From Actinomycetes bacterium (GTDB lineage Bacteria > Actinomycetota > Acidimicrobiia > Acidimicrobiales > RAAP-2), in contig JAJZBX010000001.1 of the NCBI GenBank assembly GCA_021846325.1, positions 1-64,000 of the forward strand: a stretch of 64,000 nucleotides of DNA. The letters run 5' to 3'. Each line of letters begins with the position of its first letter. Within the stretch, counting starts at the first letter, position 1. The position numbers were made by a program, and so were the translations under genes. This document shows, one piece after another, positions 41,997 to 51,463 of the stretch. The notes under the pieces are model-generated. The model searched no databases. It saw only the letters and a program-made list of their open reading frames with translations, and had not been told where the DNA came from.

Positions 41997-43163
41997 GTGC
42001 CGAGCCCACGCGATTTATTGAACGAGGCGAAACGCACGATTCGTGAGGTTGAACCTCACGACGTGGCGGCGCGACTCGATCGCTACCAGCTCCTCGACGT
42101 TCGCGAGCCCGACGAGCACGAGCAGGGTGCGATCCCCGGCGCCGTGCACATTCCGAGGGGAAACCTCGAGTTTGCCGTCGAGTCTCGCCTGACCAACAAG
42201 GACGCACCGATCGCGGTCTACTGCGCCGGCGGGGTGCGTTCGGCCTTCGCCGCCAAGACGCTCCAAGACCTTGGCTACACCGACGTCGTGTCGGTCATCG
42301 GCGGCTTCAACCGGTGGAAGGACGAGGGGCTCACCTGGTCGACGCCGCGTACGCTCAGTGCCGATCAGCGCAACCGCTACCAGCGTCACCTGCTGCTGCC
42401 CGAGGTCGGCGACGAGGGCCAGATGAAACTGCTCGACGCCAAGGTCCTCTTGTTGGGTGCGGGCGGGCTCGGCTCGCCGGCCGCGCTCTACCTGGCGGCG
42501 GCCGGCGTCGGCACCATCGGGATCATCGACATGGACGTCGTTGACGCGTCGAACCTACAACGCCAGGTCTTGCACAATCTCGATCGCGTCGGCATGCGCA
42601 AGGTGGAAAGTGCCAAGTTGACCTTGACCGCTATCAATCCAGATCTCGTAGTAAAGACCTACGACACCCGACTGGGAGCGGACAATGTCTTGGACATTAT
42701 CGATGGCTACGACGTCATTGTGGATGGCACGGACAACTTTCCGACGCGGTACCTGGTGAACGACGCGGCACTGGTGAAACGGATCCCGGTCGTGCACGGC
42801 TCCATATTCCGTTTCGAGGGACAGGTAACGATCTTCGATCCCTACGTTGGACCGTGCTACCGCTGCATGATTCCCGAACCACCACCGCCCGAACTCGCGC
42901 CGAGTTGCGCGGAGGCGGGTGTACTGGGCGTGTTGCCGGGCATCATTGGGTCGATTCAGGCGATCGAGACGATCAAGCTCGTCTTGGACCTGGGCGAGCC
43001 GCTGGTGGGTCGGCTGTTGACCTACGACTCCATGGATGAGAGCTTTCGAACGTTCAAGGTCCGTCGTGACCCGTCGTGTCCCGCGTGCGGCGACGACGCG
43101 GATCCGATCGTGATCGCCGAATACGATGACCTCTGCATGCCGCACGCGACGGTGCGGGCCTAG
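41997..43163 (+). CDS. Rhodanese-ThiF/MoeB fusion with N-terminal rhodanese (sulfur carrier adenylyltransferase)
   Basis: The 388-aa protein is an E1-like enzyme that adenylates the C-terminus of a sulfur carrier (MoaD, ThiS or CysO type) and supplies sulfur. Residues ~20-115 are a rhodanese domain (LLDVREPDEHEQGAIPGAVH; active Cys in VYCAGGVRSAFAA). Residues ~120-388 are MoeB-like: RYQRHLLLPEVGDEGQMKLL, LLGAGGLGSPAALYLAAAGV, DMDVVDASNLQRQVLHN, a Zn pair in PCYRCMIPEP and another in PSCPACGDD. MoeZ and MOCS3 carry rhodanese at the C-terminus, so the order is reversed here. AAAGGAG precedes the GTG. moaC is 16 kb away; no moaD or thiS is near. Confidence 0.88.
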   Translation: MPSPRDLLNEAKRTIREVEPHDVAARLDRYQLLDVREPDEHEQGAIPGAVHIPRGNLEFAVESRLTNKDAPIAVYCAGGVRSAFAAKTLQDLGYTDVVSVIGGFNRWKDEGLTWSTPRTLSADQRNRYQRHLLLPEVGDEGQMKLLDAKVLLLGAGGLGSPAALYLAAAGVGTIGIIDMDVVDASNLQRQVLHNLDRVGMRKVESAKLTLTAINPDLVVKTYDTRLGADNVLDIIDGYDVIVDGTDNFPTRYLVNDAALVKRIPVVHGSIFRFEGQVTIFDPYVGPCYRCMIPEPPPPELAPSCAEAGVLGVLPGIIGSIQAIETIKLVLDLGEPLVGRLLTYDSMDESFRTFKVRRDPSCPACGDDADPIVIAEYDDLCMPHATVRA

Positions 43164-43196
43164 GTCGACGCAAGCCCTCTTCGTTGACTCGCACCG

Positions 43197-43748
43197 CTAA
43201 CTGGCGGTGACGACAATCGTGCCAGCCAGCCGATCGTGGATCGTCTGCTTCATTGGATTCGCCAAGGGGAAGAGCACGTCGACCAGTGCGACCATCGTGG
43301 CGATGGCGGTCGAAATTGGACTGTTGACGAGGGCGACAACGCTGTAGGCCGCGATGAAGCCCCAACGCCACATCGCTTGGCGCGTGGAGATGGGCCCCCC
43401 GGTGTTGCGGTCGCGTACGCGCGTGGCGACGATTCGATTGCCGAGCGTTTGGCCACGCGGTGAGCTGAGCAGCAGCACCTGGTACGCGCCCTGGGTGGCG
43501 ATGCCCGCGAGCGCCCCGACCAGAGATCCGGCGATCGCACCGATCAAAATGAGTACGACGGTGGTCGGTAGCAGCAGGATGATGTTGTCGGTGAAGGTCG
43601 CGCCTACGCGACGCCACCAGCCGCCGAGTTGCTGGGAGGAGCCGAAGGTTAACGCGGCGTTGGCGATCGGCGCCCCGCACACGCTGCAGTAGGGCGCAGC
43701 CGTCTCACTTCCGCAGGCGGGACAGTACACCAGTCCATTGTGGTCCAC
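43197..43748 (-). CDS. RDD-family membrane protein with N-terminal zinc ribbon
   Basis: The ~183-aa product starts with a double Cys pair ([21 protein letters not shown]), a zinc ribbon. It is followed by the RDD-family membrane part: [19 protein letters not shown], two to three hydrophobic helices, [19 protein letters not shown], and the closing Arg/Asp of [16 protein letters not shown] proteins are poorly understood, and some take part in ion exchange. The GTG start is inferred from where the ribbon begins. It is divergent from the mutase gene. Confidence 0.75.
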   Translation of the reverse strand: MDHNGLVYCPACGSETAAPYCSVCGAPIANAALTFGSSQQLGGWWRRVGATFTDNIILLLPTTVVLILIGAIAGSLVGALAGIATQGAYQVLLLSSPRGQTLGNRIVATRVRDRNTGGPISTRQAMWRWGFIAAYSVVALVNSPISTAIATMVALVDVLFPLANPMKQTIHDRLAGTIVVTAS

Positions 43749-43798
43749 GCGCACCCGCCACGGTTGGCATTTCGCCAAAGAGTTGTTGAACCACGATC

Positions 43799-43804
43799 TA
43801 ATCT
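43799..43804 (+). promoter_or_regulatory. -10-like TAATCT before the mutase gene
   Basis: It lies 7 nt before the GTG at 43812. No good -35 is visible. Confidence 0.4.
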
Positions 43805-43811
43805 ACGAGCG

Positions 43812-45392
43812 GTGGGTGACGAGACACGCGAGACAGACTCAGGCATTGAGATACGACCGGTCTATCGGGCCGCGGACCTCGAGGGCTTTGATCCCCAGAC
43901 CCAGTTGGGCGAGCCGGGTGCGTACCCCTACGTGCGCGGCGTGCACCCGACGATGTACCGCGGTCGGCTGTGGACCATGCGCCAGTACGCCGGCTTCGGT
44001 ACGGCCGAGTCCACCAACGAACGCTTCAAGTTCCTCCTCGAAGCCGGCCAGACCGGGCTCTCGTGCGCTTTCGACCTGCCGACGCAGATGGGCTACGACG
44101 CCGACCATCCCCGCGCCGAGGGCGAGGTCGGCAAGGTTGGCGTCGCGGTGTCGTCGCTCGAGGACATGCGCCTGCTGCTCGCGGATCTACCCCTGGACCG
44201 CGTGACCACCTCGATGACGATTAACGCAACGGCCTCGACGTTGCTGTTGCTCTATCAGCTGGTCGGCGAGGAGCGTGGCGTCCCCGGGACCCAGTTGCGC
44301 GGCACGATTCAAAACGACATCCTGAAGGAGTACGTCGCTCGCGGGACCTACATCTATCCGCCGCGCCAGTCAATGCGCCTGATCGTCGACACCTTCGCGT
44401 ACTGCGCACGCGAAATTCCGAATTGGAACACGATATCGATCTCGGGCTATCACATCCGCGAAGCGGGTTCGACGGCGGTGCAGGAAGTCGCCTTCACCCT
44501 GGCCAACGGTATCGCGTACGTGGAGGCCGCTTTGGCGGCCGGGCTATCGCTCGACGACTTCGCGCCGCGGCTCAGTTTCTTCTTCAACGCCCACAACAAT
44601 CTCTTCGAGGAGATTGCGAAGTATCGAGCCGCACGGCGTATCTGGTCGTCGGTCATGCGCGACCGATTCGGCGCCACGGACCCGCGCTCGTTGATGTTGC
44701 GCTTCCACACCCAGACGGGTGGATCAACGCTGACCGCCCAGCAGCCCGAAAATAACATCGTCCGCGTCACGCTCCAAGCCCTGGCGGCGGCGCTCGGTGG
44801 CACCCAGAGTCTGCATACCAACGGCTTTGACGAGGCGCTGGGGTTACCCACCGAGCGAGCCGCCAAGCTCGCACTGCGAACACAGCAGATCGTGGGGTAC
44901 GAGTCCGGCGTTGCTGACACCGTGGATCCGCTGGCTGGTTCGTACTTCGTCGAATCGTTGACGGCGGACGTTGAGCGTCTGGCTCGTCAGTACATCGCGA
45001 CGATCGACGAGATGGGTGGCGCGGTGGCCGCCATCGAGGCGCGCTACATGCAAGACGAGATCGAAGCCGCGGCGTACGATTTCGCGCGGCGCGTTGATCG
45101 AGGAGAGAAGGTCGTCATCGGCGTCAACCAGTTCGCCGACCGCGAGAGCGCGCCGACCGAGGTGTTCCCGATCGACGAGACCCAGCAGCAGCAACAAGTT
45201 GCGCGCGTGCGCCGCGTCAAGGGAGAACGCGACGCGGAGGCCGTGCGCGCCGCGCTCGCCGATGTGGCCGACGCCGCACGAGGCTCGGCGAACCTGTTGT
45301 ACCCAATGAAACTCGCGCTCGCGCGGATGGCGACGTTGGGCGAGGTCGCCGATACGTTGCGTGAGACCTTCGGGACCTATCAACCGAGCTAA
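43812..45392 (+). CDS. Methylmalonyl-CoA mutase large subunit, no B12-binding domain
   Basis: The 526-aa protein is the TIM-barrel half of a B12 mutase. Substrate residues point to methylmalonyl-CoA: Tyr59 in TMRQYAGFG (isobutyryl-CoA mutase has Phe) and Arg177 in [13 protein letters not shown] (Gln in isobutyryl-CoA mutase), with His214 in [10 protein letters not shown]. The spacing between them equals that of the Propionibacterium enzyme (Y89, R207, H244). Ethylmalonyl-CoA mutase has TYAGHS here, so it is less likely. There is no DxHxxG domain, so a separate small subunit of ~140 residues is needed and is not in the window. The GTG start follows TAATCT. It ends 4 nt into the convergent monooxygenase gene. 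Confidence 0.88.
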   Translation: MGDETRETDSGIEIRPVYRAADLEGFDPQTQLGEPGAYPYVRGVHPTMYRGRLWTMRQYAGFGTAESTNERFKFLLEAGQTGLSCAFDLPTQMGYDADHPRAEGEVGKVGVAVSSLEDMRLLLADLPLDRVTTSMTINATASTLLLLYQLVGEERGVPGTQLRGTIQNDILKEYVARGTYIYPPRQSMRLIVDTFAYCAREIPNWNTISISGYHIREAGSTAVQEVAFTLANGIAYVEAALAAGLSLDDFAPRLSFFFNAHNNLFEEIAKYRAARRIWSSVMRDRFGATDPRSLMLRFHTQTGGSTLTAQQPENNIVRVTLQALAAALGGTQSLHTNGFDEALGLPTERAAKLALRTQQIVGYESGVADTVDPLAGSYFVESLTADVERLARQYIATIDEMGGAVAAIEARYMQDEIEAAAYDFARRVDRGEKVVIGVNQFADRESAPTEVFPIDETQQQQQVARVRRVKGERDAEAVRAALADVADAARGSANLLYPMKLALARMATLGEVADTLRETFGTYQPS

Positions 45393-45682
45393 CGGTCGAT
45401 GGGCTCCAGGAAGTGGGTCACTTCGGGGGCGACGACGTAGAAGGGGTGCGTGGCCGTTCGCCACTGCTCGAACAATGGCGTTTGGCGGAAACGCAGGTGC
45501 GCGTCAACGGAGGTCCAGCGCACTGTGAGCAGATAGATGGCGTGATCCTCGTGCTGAGGGCGCAGTTCGGCGCCGTGACAGCCCGGCGCCGCCTCGATAA
45601 TCGCGAAGGCGCCCCGCACGGCCGCTTCGAAGGCGTCGTGATCGCGCGGATCGATTCGAACGATGGCGTGTTCGTTGATCAT
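45389..45682 (-). CDS. Small ABM-domain (antibiotic biosynthesis monooxygenase-like) protein
   Basis: The 97-aa protein has the ferredoxin-like fold typical of ABM domains: a first strand [46 protein letters not shown] and a C-terminal strand with [11 protein letters not shown]. These small dimers include quinol monooxygenases and heme-degrading or stress proteins, and the function cannot be fixed. The ATG overlaps the stop of the M20 gene, so it is the last gene of a carboxylase-peptidase-ABM operon. Confidence 0.75.
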   Translation of the reverse strand: MINEHAIVRIDPRDHDAFEAAVRGAFAIIEAAPGCHGAELRPQHEDHAIYLLTVRWTSVDAHLRFRQTPLFEQWRTATHPFYVVAPEVTHFLEPIDR

Positions 45683-46836
45683 GTCTTCTCCATGAGTCGG
45701 GTGCGTAAGGTGTCGTCCTGGGCCACGTTAACGGCCGTGATGGCCAGCGCGATAGCGCCCTGCACCACGGCGTGGTCGGCCGCCTCGCCCACGCACGCGG
45801 CCGCGAATTCGGGTTGGTGGTTCACGGCGCCGCCAGTCGGTATGGCGAACAGCGGGTGGATCGACGGTACGGCCAGCGAGACGTTGGCCATGTCGGTCGA
45901 GAGCGTCGGTGGCGGTTCGCCGGCGTCGTCGAGCTCGAATGAGCGCCCGAGGCGCTCGGCCGCGACGCGGTAGTGGCGCAGGATATCGGGATCGGACTCC
46001 ATGTGGGAAAACGAGCTACCCAACTCAGTGATCGTCAGCGACGCGCCGGTGGCGACGGCGCCGGCGCGGAAGCATCGATGCAGGCGTTCACGTAGTTCGG
46101 CCAGTCGAGCGCTGGTGACCGAACGCGCCATGTAGCGTCCGACGACGCGCGACGGAATGATGTTGGCGGCCGAGCCTCCGTCGACGACGATGCCGTGAAG
46201 TTGGTCACCGGGGCGAAACTGCTGGCGAGCGAGACTAAGCGCGACCTGAGCGATCGTGAGCGCGTCGAGCGCGTTGACGCCCTCCCAGGGCGCGGCCGAC
46301 GCATGCGCCTCGCGACCCTCGTAGCGCACGTCGAAGTGGTCCACCGCGAGACACGCGGCATCAAGCCGATCGTTCGGCCACGGGTGAAGCATCAGTGCGG
46401 CGTGCACGTCATCGAAATAGCCCGCGTTGAGAAGGTCGATCTTGCCGCCACCGCCTTCCTCGGATGGCGTGCCGAGTAGGACGACGGTGAGATCGAGTTG
46501 GTCGGCCACCGCGGCGAGGCCGATCGCCGCTCCTAGGGACGTGGCGGCAATGATGTTGTGACCACACGCGTGTCCGACATCGGGGAGGGCGTCGTATTCC
46601 GCGCAAAACGCGACGTGGAGTGAACCGTCACCCCGGGTCGCGCGAAACGCGGTCGCGAGCCCGGCCGCGCCCCGTTCGACAACAAAACCGTGCGCTTCGG
46701 CGAGGCGCGCGACGGCGCCAGCGCTCTCGAACTCGGCGTACCCGAGCTCCGGATGGGCGTGAATGAAGTGGCTCAGTTCGAGCAGGTCGGCCCGAGCGTC
46801 CTCGACCGCGAGCGTCGCTGAATCGCGCGCGGTCAT
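45679..46836 (-). CDS. M20-family amidohydrolase (AbgB/peptidase M20D type)
   Basis: The 385-aa zinc hydrolase has [31 protein letters not shown] with the Cys-His metal ligands of the M20D branch, [18 protein letters not shown] with the Glu pair, an [17 protein letters not shown] dimerisation-domain start, and a late His in AVNHQPEF. Relatives cut aminobenzoyl-glutamate, indole-acetyl amino acids or N-acyl amino acids. Substrate is unknown. It overlaps the carboxylase gene upstream and the ABM gene downstream by 4 nt each, so the three are co-translated. Confidence 0.85.
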   Translation of the reverse strand: MTARDSATLAVEDARADLLELSHFIHAHPELGYAEFESAGAVARLAEAHGFVVERGAAGLATAFRATRGDGSLHVAFCAEYDALPDVGHACGHNIIAATSLGAAIGLAAVADQLDLTVVLLGTPSEEGGGGKIDLLNAGYFDDVHAALMLHPWPNDRLDAACLAVDHFDVRYEGREAHASAAPWEGVNALDALTIAQVALSLARQQFRPGDQLHGIVVDGGSAANIIPSRVVGRYMARSVTSARLAELRERLHRCFRAGAVATGASLTITELGSSFSHMESDPDILRHYRVAAERLGRSFELDDAGEPPPTLSTDMANVSLAVPSIHPLFAIPTGGAVNHQPEFAAACVGEAADHAVVQGAIALAITAVNVAQDDTLRTRLMEKT

Positions 46837-48584
46837 TCGACGACGGCGACCACGTCGCCGGCGCTCACGGCATCGCCGGGCTTGACTTTGATGGAGGTCA
46901 CCACGCCGGACTTTTCGGCGCCGACGGCGTTCTCCATCTTCATCGCCTCCAAGATCACCAAGGTCTCGCCGGCCTCGACCGACTGACCGACCGCCACCGC
47001 AACCTTGACGATCGTGCCCTGCATCGGCACCACGACGGTGCCCGAACCGCTACCAACGACGCCCGCGTGATGTTGTCGTCGTGGTTTGGCCGCGGTGCTG
47101 GTGGCGCGCGGCAGCCCCGGGTCCGGCGCGTCGGTGAGCCAGAGCGACACGGCGACGCGCCTGCCATCGACTTCGGCGACCACGTCGCGCCGCACGCGGA
47201 CGTCGTCGGCGCTCGCGGCGACCGTGGGGCTCGCCACGCCAGCGAAGTCGAGTGTCTCCTCTACCCACCTGGTCGAATGTGTTGCGTTGACGAAGTCGTC
47301 GCTCGCGAGAATGATCGTGTCGGCCGGCAACGTCGTCGCCACGCCCTCGATGACCGTCTCTTCGATAGCGCGCAGCATCCGACGTCGGGCGCGATCGCGA
47401 TCGGGGGCCCACACAATGAGCTTGCCGATCAAATTGTCGTAGTACTGCGAGATCGTGTCGCCTGCCTCGTAGCCGGCGTCCAGGCGCACGCCCGGGCCGG
47501 CCGGTGGTCGAAGTTCCGAGATTCGTCCCGGCGACGGGCTGAAGCGGCCGCCGGCCGGGTCTTCGGCGTTGATGCGGACTTCGATCGCGTGGCCATCGCA
47601 CCGCACGTCGTCTTGGGCGAAGGTGAGCGCTTCGCCGGCGGCGATGCGCAACTGCCACTCCACGAGGTCGAGGCCGGTCACCAACTCGGTAACTGGGTGC
47701 TCGACTTGCAATCGGGTGTTCATCTCGAGGAAGTAGAACTCGCCGTCTTGGTAGAGGAACTCGACGGTGCCCGCGTTGAAGTATCCACACGCTCGCGATA
47801 CCTTGACCGCGGCTTCGCCCATGGCGATGCGCACGGTATCGGGAAAGTTTGCCGCGGGCGACTCCTCAACCAGTTTCTGGTGTCGTCGCTGGGCCGAGCA
47901 GTCGCGCTCACCCAACCAGAGCGTGTTGCCATGTTGATCGGCCAGCACTTGCATCTCGATGTGACGTGGCCACGACAGGTAGCGCTCGACGTAGCACTCC
48001 GGGCGGCCGAAGTAGCTCTGGGCTTCGCGCTGGGCACTTTCGAGCGCGGCGGCGGCGTCGTCGGGGCCTTCGACCACCTTCATCCCGCGCCCGCCACCGC
48101 CGAAGGCGGCTTTGATGGCGACCGGCCAGCCGAACTCGCGACCAAAGGCCACCACTTCGTCGGGGCCCGACAACGTCTCGCTGCGCCCCGGCACGCCGGC
48201 CACGCCGGCACGCTCGGCGGCGAGACGCGAGGAGATCTTGTCGCCCATGACCTCGATCGCTTCGGGTGGGGGGCCAATGAACGTGACCCCGAGCGACGTG
48301 ATCGCCCGAGCGAAGTCGGTGTTTTCCGAGAAGAAGCCGTAACCGGGGTGGACGGCGTCAGCGCCCGAACGCGTGATCGCGTCAATAATGGCCCCGGTGT
48401 TGAGGTAGCTCTCGGCGGCGCTCGCACCACCCAGCGCGAAAGCCTCGTCGGCCATGCGCACGTGCAGGGCGTCGCGATCGAGGTCGGAATACACCGCGAC
48501 CGTTGCGACGCCGAGTTCGCGGCAGGTACGCATGACGCGCACCGCGATCTCGCCGCGGTTGGCGATTAGAACCTTGTGTAACAC
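46833..48584 (-). CDS. Acetyl/propionyl-CoA carboxylase alpha subunit (biotin carboxylase + biotin carrier)
   Basis: The 583-aa protein has a biotin carboxylase part ([45 protein letters not shown] as ATP-grasp loop, [20 protein letters not shown]). The C-terminal biotin domain carries biotin on Lys in [15 protein letters not shown]. It carboxylates acetyl-, propionyl- or other CoA with a separate beta subunit, which is not nearby. The GTG start follows GGAGG by 5 nt and removes 24 spurious codons. birA is divergent and a mutase gene is 1.5 kb away, so propionyl-CoA to methylmalonyl-CoA is the favoured route by context. Confidence 0.9.
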   Translation of the reverse strand: MLHKVLIANRGEIAVRVMRTCRELGVATVAVYSDLDRDALHVRMADEAFALGGASAAESYLNTGAIIDAITRSGADAVHPGYGFFSENTDFARAITSLGVTFIGPPPEAIEVMGDKISSRLAAERAGVAGVPGRSETLSGPDEVVAFGREFGWPVAIKAAFGGGGRGMKVVEGPDDAAAALESAQREAQSYFGRPECYVERYLSWPRHIEMQVLADQHGNTLWLGERDCSAQRRHQKLVEESPAANFPDTVRIAMGEAAVKVSRACGYFNAGTVEFLYQDGEFYFLEMNTRLQVEHPVTELVTGLDLVEWQLRIAAGEALTFAQDDVRCDGHAIEVRINAEDPAGGRFSPSPGRISELRPPAGPGVRLDAGYEAGDTISQYYDNLIGKLIVWAPDRDRARRRMLRAIEETVIEGVATTLPADTIILASDDFVNATHSTRWVEETLDFAGVASPTVAASADDVRVRRDVVAEVDGRRVAVSLWLTDAPDPGLPRATSTAAKPRRQHHAGVVGSGSGTVVVPMQGTIVKVAVAVGQSVEAGETLVILEAMKMENAVGAEKSGVVTSIKVKPGDAVSAGDVVAVVE

Positions 48585-48635
48585 GCGATCCTCCGTCCCG
48601 GCATTGTTCTTTTCTACCACCCGAAGCCCAAACCC

Positions 48636-48641
48636 TAAAGT
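48636..48641 (+). promoter_or_regulatory. -10-like TAAAGT before birA
   Basis: It lies 6 nt before the GTG at 48648. The divergent carboxylase transcript must start in the same 64-nt gap, where TAGAAA on the minus strand is a candidate -10. Confidence 0.5.
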
Positions 48642-48647
48642 CTGAGC

Positions 48648-49391
48648 GTGGACCACATCATCTGGCGCATTGACAACGTGGACTCGATTGACTCGACGAA
48701 TGGGTGGTTGGTGGCCGAGACACGCCGTGGTGCGCCCGAAGGCCGTGGCGTCCTGGCGCGCTTCCAGTCCGCCGGGCGAGGTCGCCTCGATCGAACGTGG
48801 GAAGCGCCACCCGATAGCGCGCTCCTGCTCTCGGTGTTGTTGCGCCCCTCGACAGTGCGTGGGGCGTTGTGGGCGGTGTCAGCGATGGCCTTGGCGACGC
48901 GCGCGGCGTTGGTGCGTTTGTGCGGCTTACGTCCAACGCTCAAGTGGCCGAACGATCTGTTGGTCGCCGAACAGAAGGTGGGCGGCGTACTCGGTGAGCT
49001 CGTGGTGAGCGAGCCGCCGGCGGTGGTGGTCGGCATTGGCCTGAACCTCACGGCCCACCCGTCGGACGTGCCCGCGACCAGCGTACGGCGAGCGACGGGG
49101 GTCACCATCAGCAGTGCGGCGCTGGCCGACATCGTCTTAGAGGAGCTCGAAGCTCGTCGGGCGCACCTGGACAGCGACGCCGGGCTGGCGGTGCTGCGTC
49201 AGGAGTACCTCGCTGGCTTGGCAACGATTGGTCAGCGCGTACGCGTCGAACTCGTGGACAACCCGGTCGTGGGCTTGGCCGTGGACGTCGACCTTGATGG
49301 CGCGCTCGTCCTCGAGGTCGACGGCGCTCGGCGCGTCGTTACCGCGGCCGATGTCGTGCACCTTCGTCACGACGATCGCGGTGTTCGATGA
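48648..49391 (+). CDS. birA: Biotin-[acetyl-CoA-carboxylase] ligase
   Basis: The 247-aa protein attaches biotin to the carrier domain of the divergent carboxylase. It has [35 protein letters not shown] (the biotinyl-AMP loop), [30 protein letters not shown] and a C-terminal SH3-like domain ([10 protein letters not shown]). There is no N-terminal DNA-binding domain, so it is a monofunctional ligase and not a repressor. Pairing with the carboxylase makes functional sense. Its stop overlaps the next ATG by 4 nt. Confidence 0.92.
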   Translation: MDHIIWRIDNVDSIDSTNGWLVAETRRGAPEGRGVLARFQSAGRGRLDRTWEAPPDSALLLSVLLRPSTVRGALWAVSAMALATRAALVRLCGLRPTLKWPNDLLVAEQKVGGVLGELVVSEPPAVVVGIGLNLTAHPSDVPATSVRRATGVTISSAALADIVLEELEARRAHLDSDAGLAVLRQEYLAGLATIGQRVRVELVDNPVVGLAVDVDLDGALVLEVDGARRVVTAADVVHLRHDDRGVR

Positions 49392-50302
49392 CCCGGCCGA
49401 CGCGCGTGCTGATCACGGGCGCCGGTGGCCAGGTCGGTGTTGATCTCGTCTCGTGGCTCGGCGCCAACCCGCCGCCGGGCGCAGATCCACGGTGGCAACC
49501 CGATGGGCGTGGCGTGACGACCGACGAGTTCGAGGTCCTCGCACTGACCCGCCACGAACTCGACGTGACCGACGCGGCGTCGATTCGCCGGTCCTTCGAG
49601 ATGGCCCGTCCCGACGTGGTCGTCCACCTCGCGGCGTATACCGCTGTTGATCAGGCTGAAAATGATGTCGACCAGTGTTTTCGCGTCAACGCGGACGCCA
49701 CGGGGTTCTTGTCGGCCGCATCGAACGACGTCGGCGCCCACTTCGTCGCCGTCTCGACGGACTACGTCTTTGACGGCGAGAAGGGTGCGGCCTACGTCGA
49801 AACCGACGAGCCGCATCCCCTGAACGTGTATGGAGCATCCAAGTGGGGCGGCGAACAGCGCTGCTCGGGACACGACACGATCGTGCGTACGTCGTGGGTA
49901 ATGGGTGTGCGCGGACGCAGCGTCGTGCACGTGATCGCCGACCGGGCACGGTCGGGTGCCACCGTGCGCTTCGTCGTCGACCAGACCGGGACGATCACGC
50001 TCGCCGCGGATCTGGCGCGCGCCCTGGTCACGGTGGTGCGCGAACGACCCGGTGGGGTGTGGCACGTGGCCAACGAGGGTGCCACCACCTGGTTTGACCT
50101 CGCCCGATTCGTTGGTCTCAACCTCGGACGCGGCGAGGCGTTCGCCGAGGCGATCACCACCGAACAGCTCGTACCGCCGCCCCTCGCCACGCGACCTCGT
50201 CGAAGTGACTTGGACACGACCAAGTGGCACGCTCGGTGGGGTGGATTGCCCGACTGGCGAGCGGGCGTCGAGCGGCTCTTGAGCGATCGCCACGCGTCGT
50301 GA
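49388..50302 (+). CDS. rfbD: dTDP-4-dehydrorhamnose reductase
   Basis: The 304-aa short-chain-type reductase makes dTDP-L-rhamnose. It shows the nucleotide motif VLITGAGGQVGVDLV, RHELDVTDAASIRRSF, VVHLAAYTAVDQAEN, STDYVFDGEKGAAYVETDEP, NVYGASKWGGEQ with the catalytic Tyr and Lys, and IVRTSWVMG. Other rml genes are not in the window. It is coupled to birA before it and to a glycosyltransferase behind it by 4-nt overlaps. Confidence 0.9.
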   Translation: MTRPTRVLITGAGGQVGVDLVSWLGANPPPGADPRWQPDGRGVTTDEFEVLALTRHELDVTDAASIRRSFEMARPDVVVHLAAYTAVDQAENDVDQCFRVNADATGFLSAASNDVGAHFVAVSTDYVFDGEKGAAYVETDEPHPLNVYGASKWGGEQRCSGHDTIVRTSWVMGVRGRSVVHVIADRARSGATVRFVVDQTGTITLAADLARALVTVVRERPGGVWHVANEGATTWFDLARFVGLNLGRGEAFAEAITTEQLVPPPLATRPRRSDLDTTKWHARWGGLPDWRAGVERLLSDRHAS

Positions 50303-51234
50303 GCCGATCAATCGCCGCCGTCGTGGTGGATTACCACGCGGACCAGGCTCTCGAGGCGTGCGTCGCGTCGTTGCGGTCCAATGGCGTAGATCACATCGTC
50401 ATCGTGGAGAACGGCTCGCCGGGCTCGACGTCCACCGCTGCGCTGGGTGCGGTGACGCTGGTCGAACCCGGCATCAACCTCGGCTACGGACGCGGGGTGA
50501 ACCGCGGTGCCGCGGCGCTGCCCGCCAGGGCGTACCTGCTCGTGTCGAATCCGGACGTCGTGGTGCACGATGGCGCGGTCGGGGCCATGGTCAGCTTTCT
50601 TGACGAGCATCCGCGTGTTGGGATCGTCGGGCCAACGATCCTTCGTCCCGACGGGTCGCCCTACCCGTCGTTGCGCGTGTTCCCCAACGTGTGGTTGGCC
50701 GTCGCGCACGCCCTGCTGGCGCCCTGGTGGCCCCAAAATCCAGCCACCGCTCGCTACCGAGCGCCGCGGCCCGACGGCACCGTGGACTGGGTCTCGGGTG
50801 CGTGCTTCGTCGTGCGACGGTCAGTCTTCGAGCGCGTTGGCGGCTTCGACGAGCGTTACTTCATGTTCGCCGAGGACATGGCACTGTGTTGGCGGATCCG
50901 TGCGCTTGGTTTTGAGGTGGCGGCCGTGCCCGAAGCGATCGTCACGCACGTCGAAGGACTGTCACGCCAGCGCGCGACGCGCGACATGATCATTGCGCAC
51001 CACCGCAGCGCCCTGCGCTTCGAGTGGCAGACCGCGCGGGGATGGCGTCGGTTGCTCGCCCCCCTGGCCACCGCCGTCTTGGGGCTGCGCTTGATGGCGA
51101 TGCTCGTGGCCCAAGACTGGGCCAACCGGCGCGACCGAGTGAGTACTGGGGGGCGTGACGTAGACTCCGGTGGGGCTGCGAGTGGTTCTGTGGTTGAAAG
51201 TCGAAGCCAGCCGCGGGCGAAACGACCCACGTAA
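50299..51234 (+). CDS. Family 2 glycosyltransferase (WbbL/rhamnosyltransferase-like)
   Basis: The ~311-aa GT-A enzyme reads IAAVVVDYHADQALEACVAS, VENGSPGSTS, NLGYGRGVNRGAAAL, LVSNPDVVV (DxD-type site), RPDGSPYPSLRVFPN, VSGACFVVRRSVFERVGGFD and FMFAEDMALCWRIRALG with the ED catalytic motif. Relatives transfer rhamnose to lipid-linked wall or arabinogalactan precursors. Coupling to a dTDP-rhamnose reductase gene supports rhamnose as donor sugar. A hydrophobic stretch near the C-terminus may touch the membrane. The GTG that overlaps the rfbD stop is the start. Confidence 0.85.
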   Translation: MSRSIAAVVVDYHADQALEACVASLRSNGVDHIVIVENGSPGSTSTAALGAVTLVEPGINLGYGRGVNRGAAALPARAYLLVSNPDVVVHDGAVGAMVSFLDEHPRVGIVGPTILRPDGSPYPSLRVFPNVWLAVAHALLAPWWPQNPATARYRAPRPDGTVDWVSGACFVVRRSVFERVGGFDERYFMFAEDMALCWRIRALGFEVAAVPEAIVTHVEGLSRQRATRDMIIAHHRSALRFEWQTARGWRRLLAPLATAVLGLRLMAMLVAQDWANRRDRVSTGGRDVDSGGAASGSVVESRSQPRAKRPT

Positions 51235-51235
51235 G

Positions 51236-51250
51236 GCGTCCTGTGGACGC
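51236..51250 (+). terminator. Possible terminator hairpin after the glycosyltransferase gene
   Basis: A perfect 6-bp stem with a 3-nt loop starts 2 nt after the stop codon. There is no T run behind it, so intrinsic termination is uncertain. Confidence 0.3.
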
Positions 51251-51447
51251 TGAGCATGGCGCGGTTTAGAAGTAAGTCCTGCCTCGTCGGGGTCATCCTG
51301 GCGCCGGGGAGAGCCGGTGAAGTGCACGGTTACGGCGTTGGAGAGCCACGGGCTGCCGACGCCGCGTGCGGACACCGCCGCAGGCCAGTGTGGGGTCAAA
51401 GACCAGGTCAGACACCCGCAGCCCCCCAGGAATGGTTCGTCGACCGG

Positions 51448-51453
51448 TAGGGT
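51448..51453 (+). promoter_or_regulatory. -10-like TAGGGT before secA
   Basis: It lies 10 nt before the ATG, which would give a leader of about 3-4 nt. Confidence 0.35.
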
Positions 51454-51463
51454 GATTCACGAC

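Larger units (their letters stand above)
51235..51463 (+). other. Intergenic region with several strong hairpins before secA
   Basis: These 229 nt hold no supportable gene but have at least four perfect short stems. They are GCGTCC-TGT-GGACGC (51236-51250), CGGCGT/ACGCCG (51333-51364) enclosing AGCC/GGCT, TGCGG/CCGCA (51367-51382), and GGTC-AAA-GACC (51394-51404) inside GTGT/ACAC (51388-51415). A small RNA, a decayed element or a regulatory leader are all possible. No riboswitch class was recognised. Confidence 0.45.

Noticed and set aside
47067-48569. 500-codon plus-strand frame opposite the carboxylase alpha gene
   Set aside because: High GC produces long antisense frames. Composition is His/Arg/Gly-rich with no family motif, and the minus-strand gene is certain.
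51311-51345. Group II intron domain V
   Set aside because: The AGCCG...CGGTT frame is present, but the element is about 21 nt where domain V has 34, and no intron ORF or domain VI follows.
51381-51430. Signal recognition particle RNA before secA
   Set aside because: CCAGGTCAG occurs, but the required GGAAGGAAGCAGC part of helix 8 is absent.
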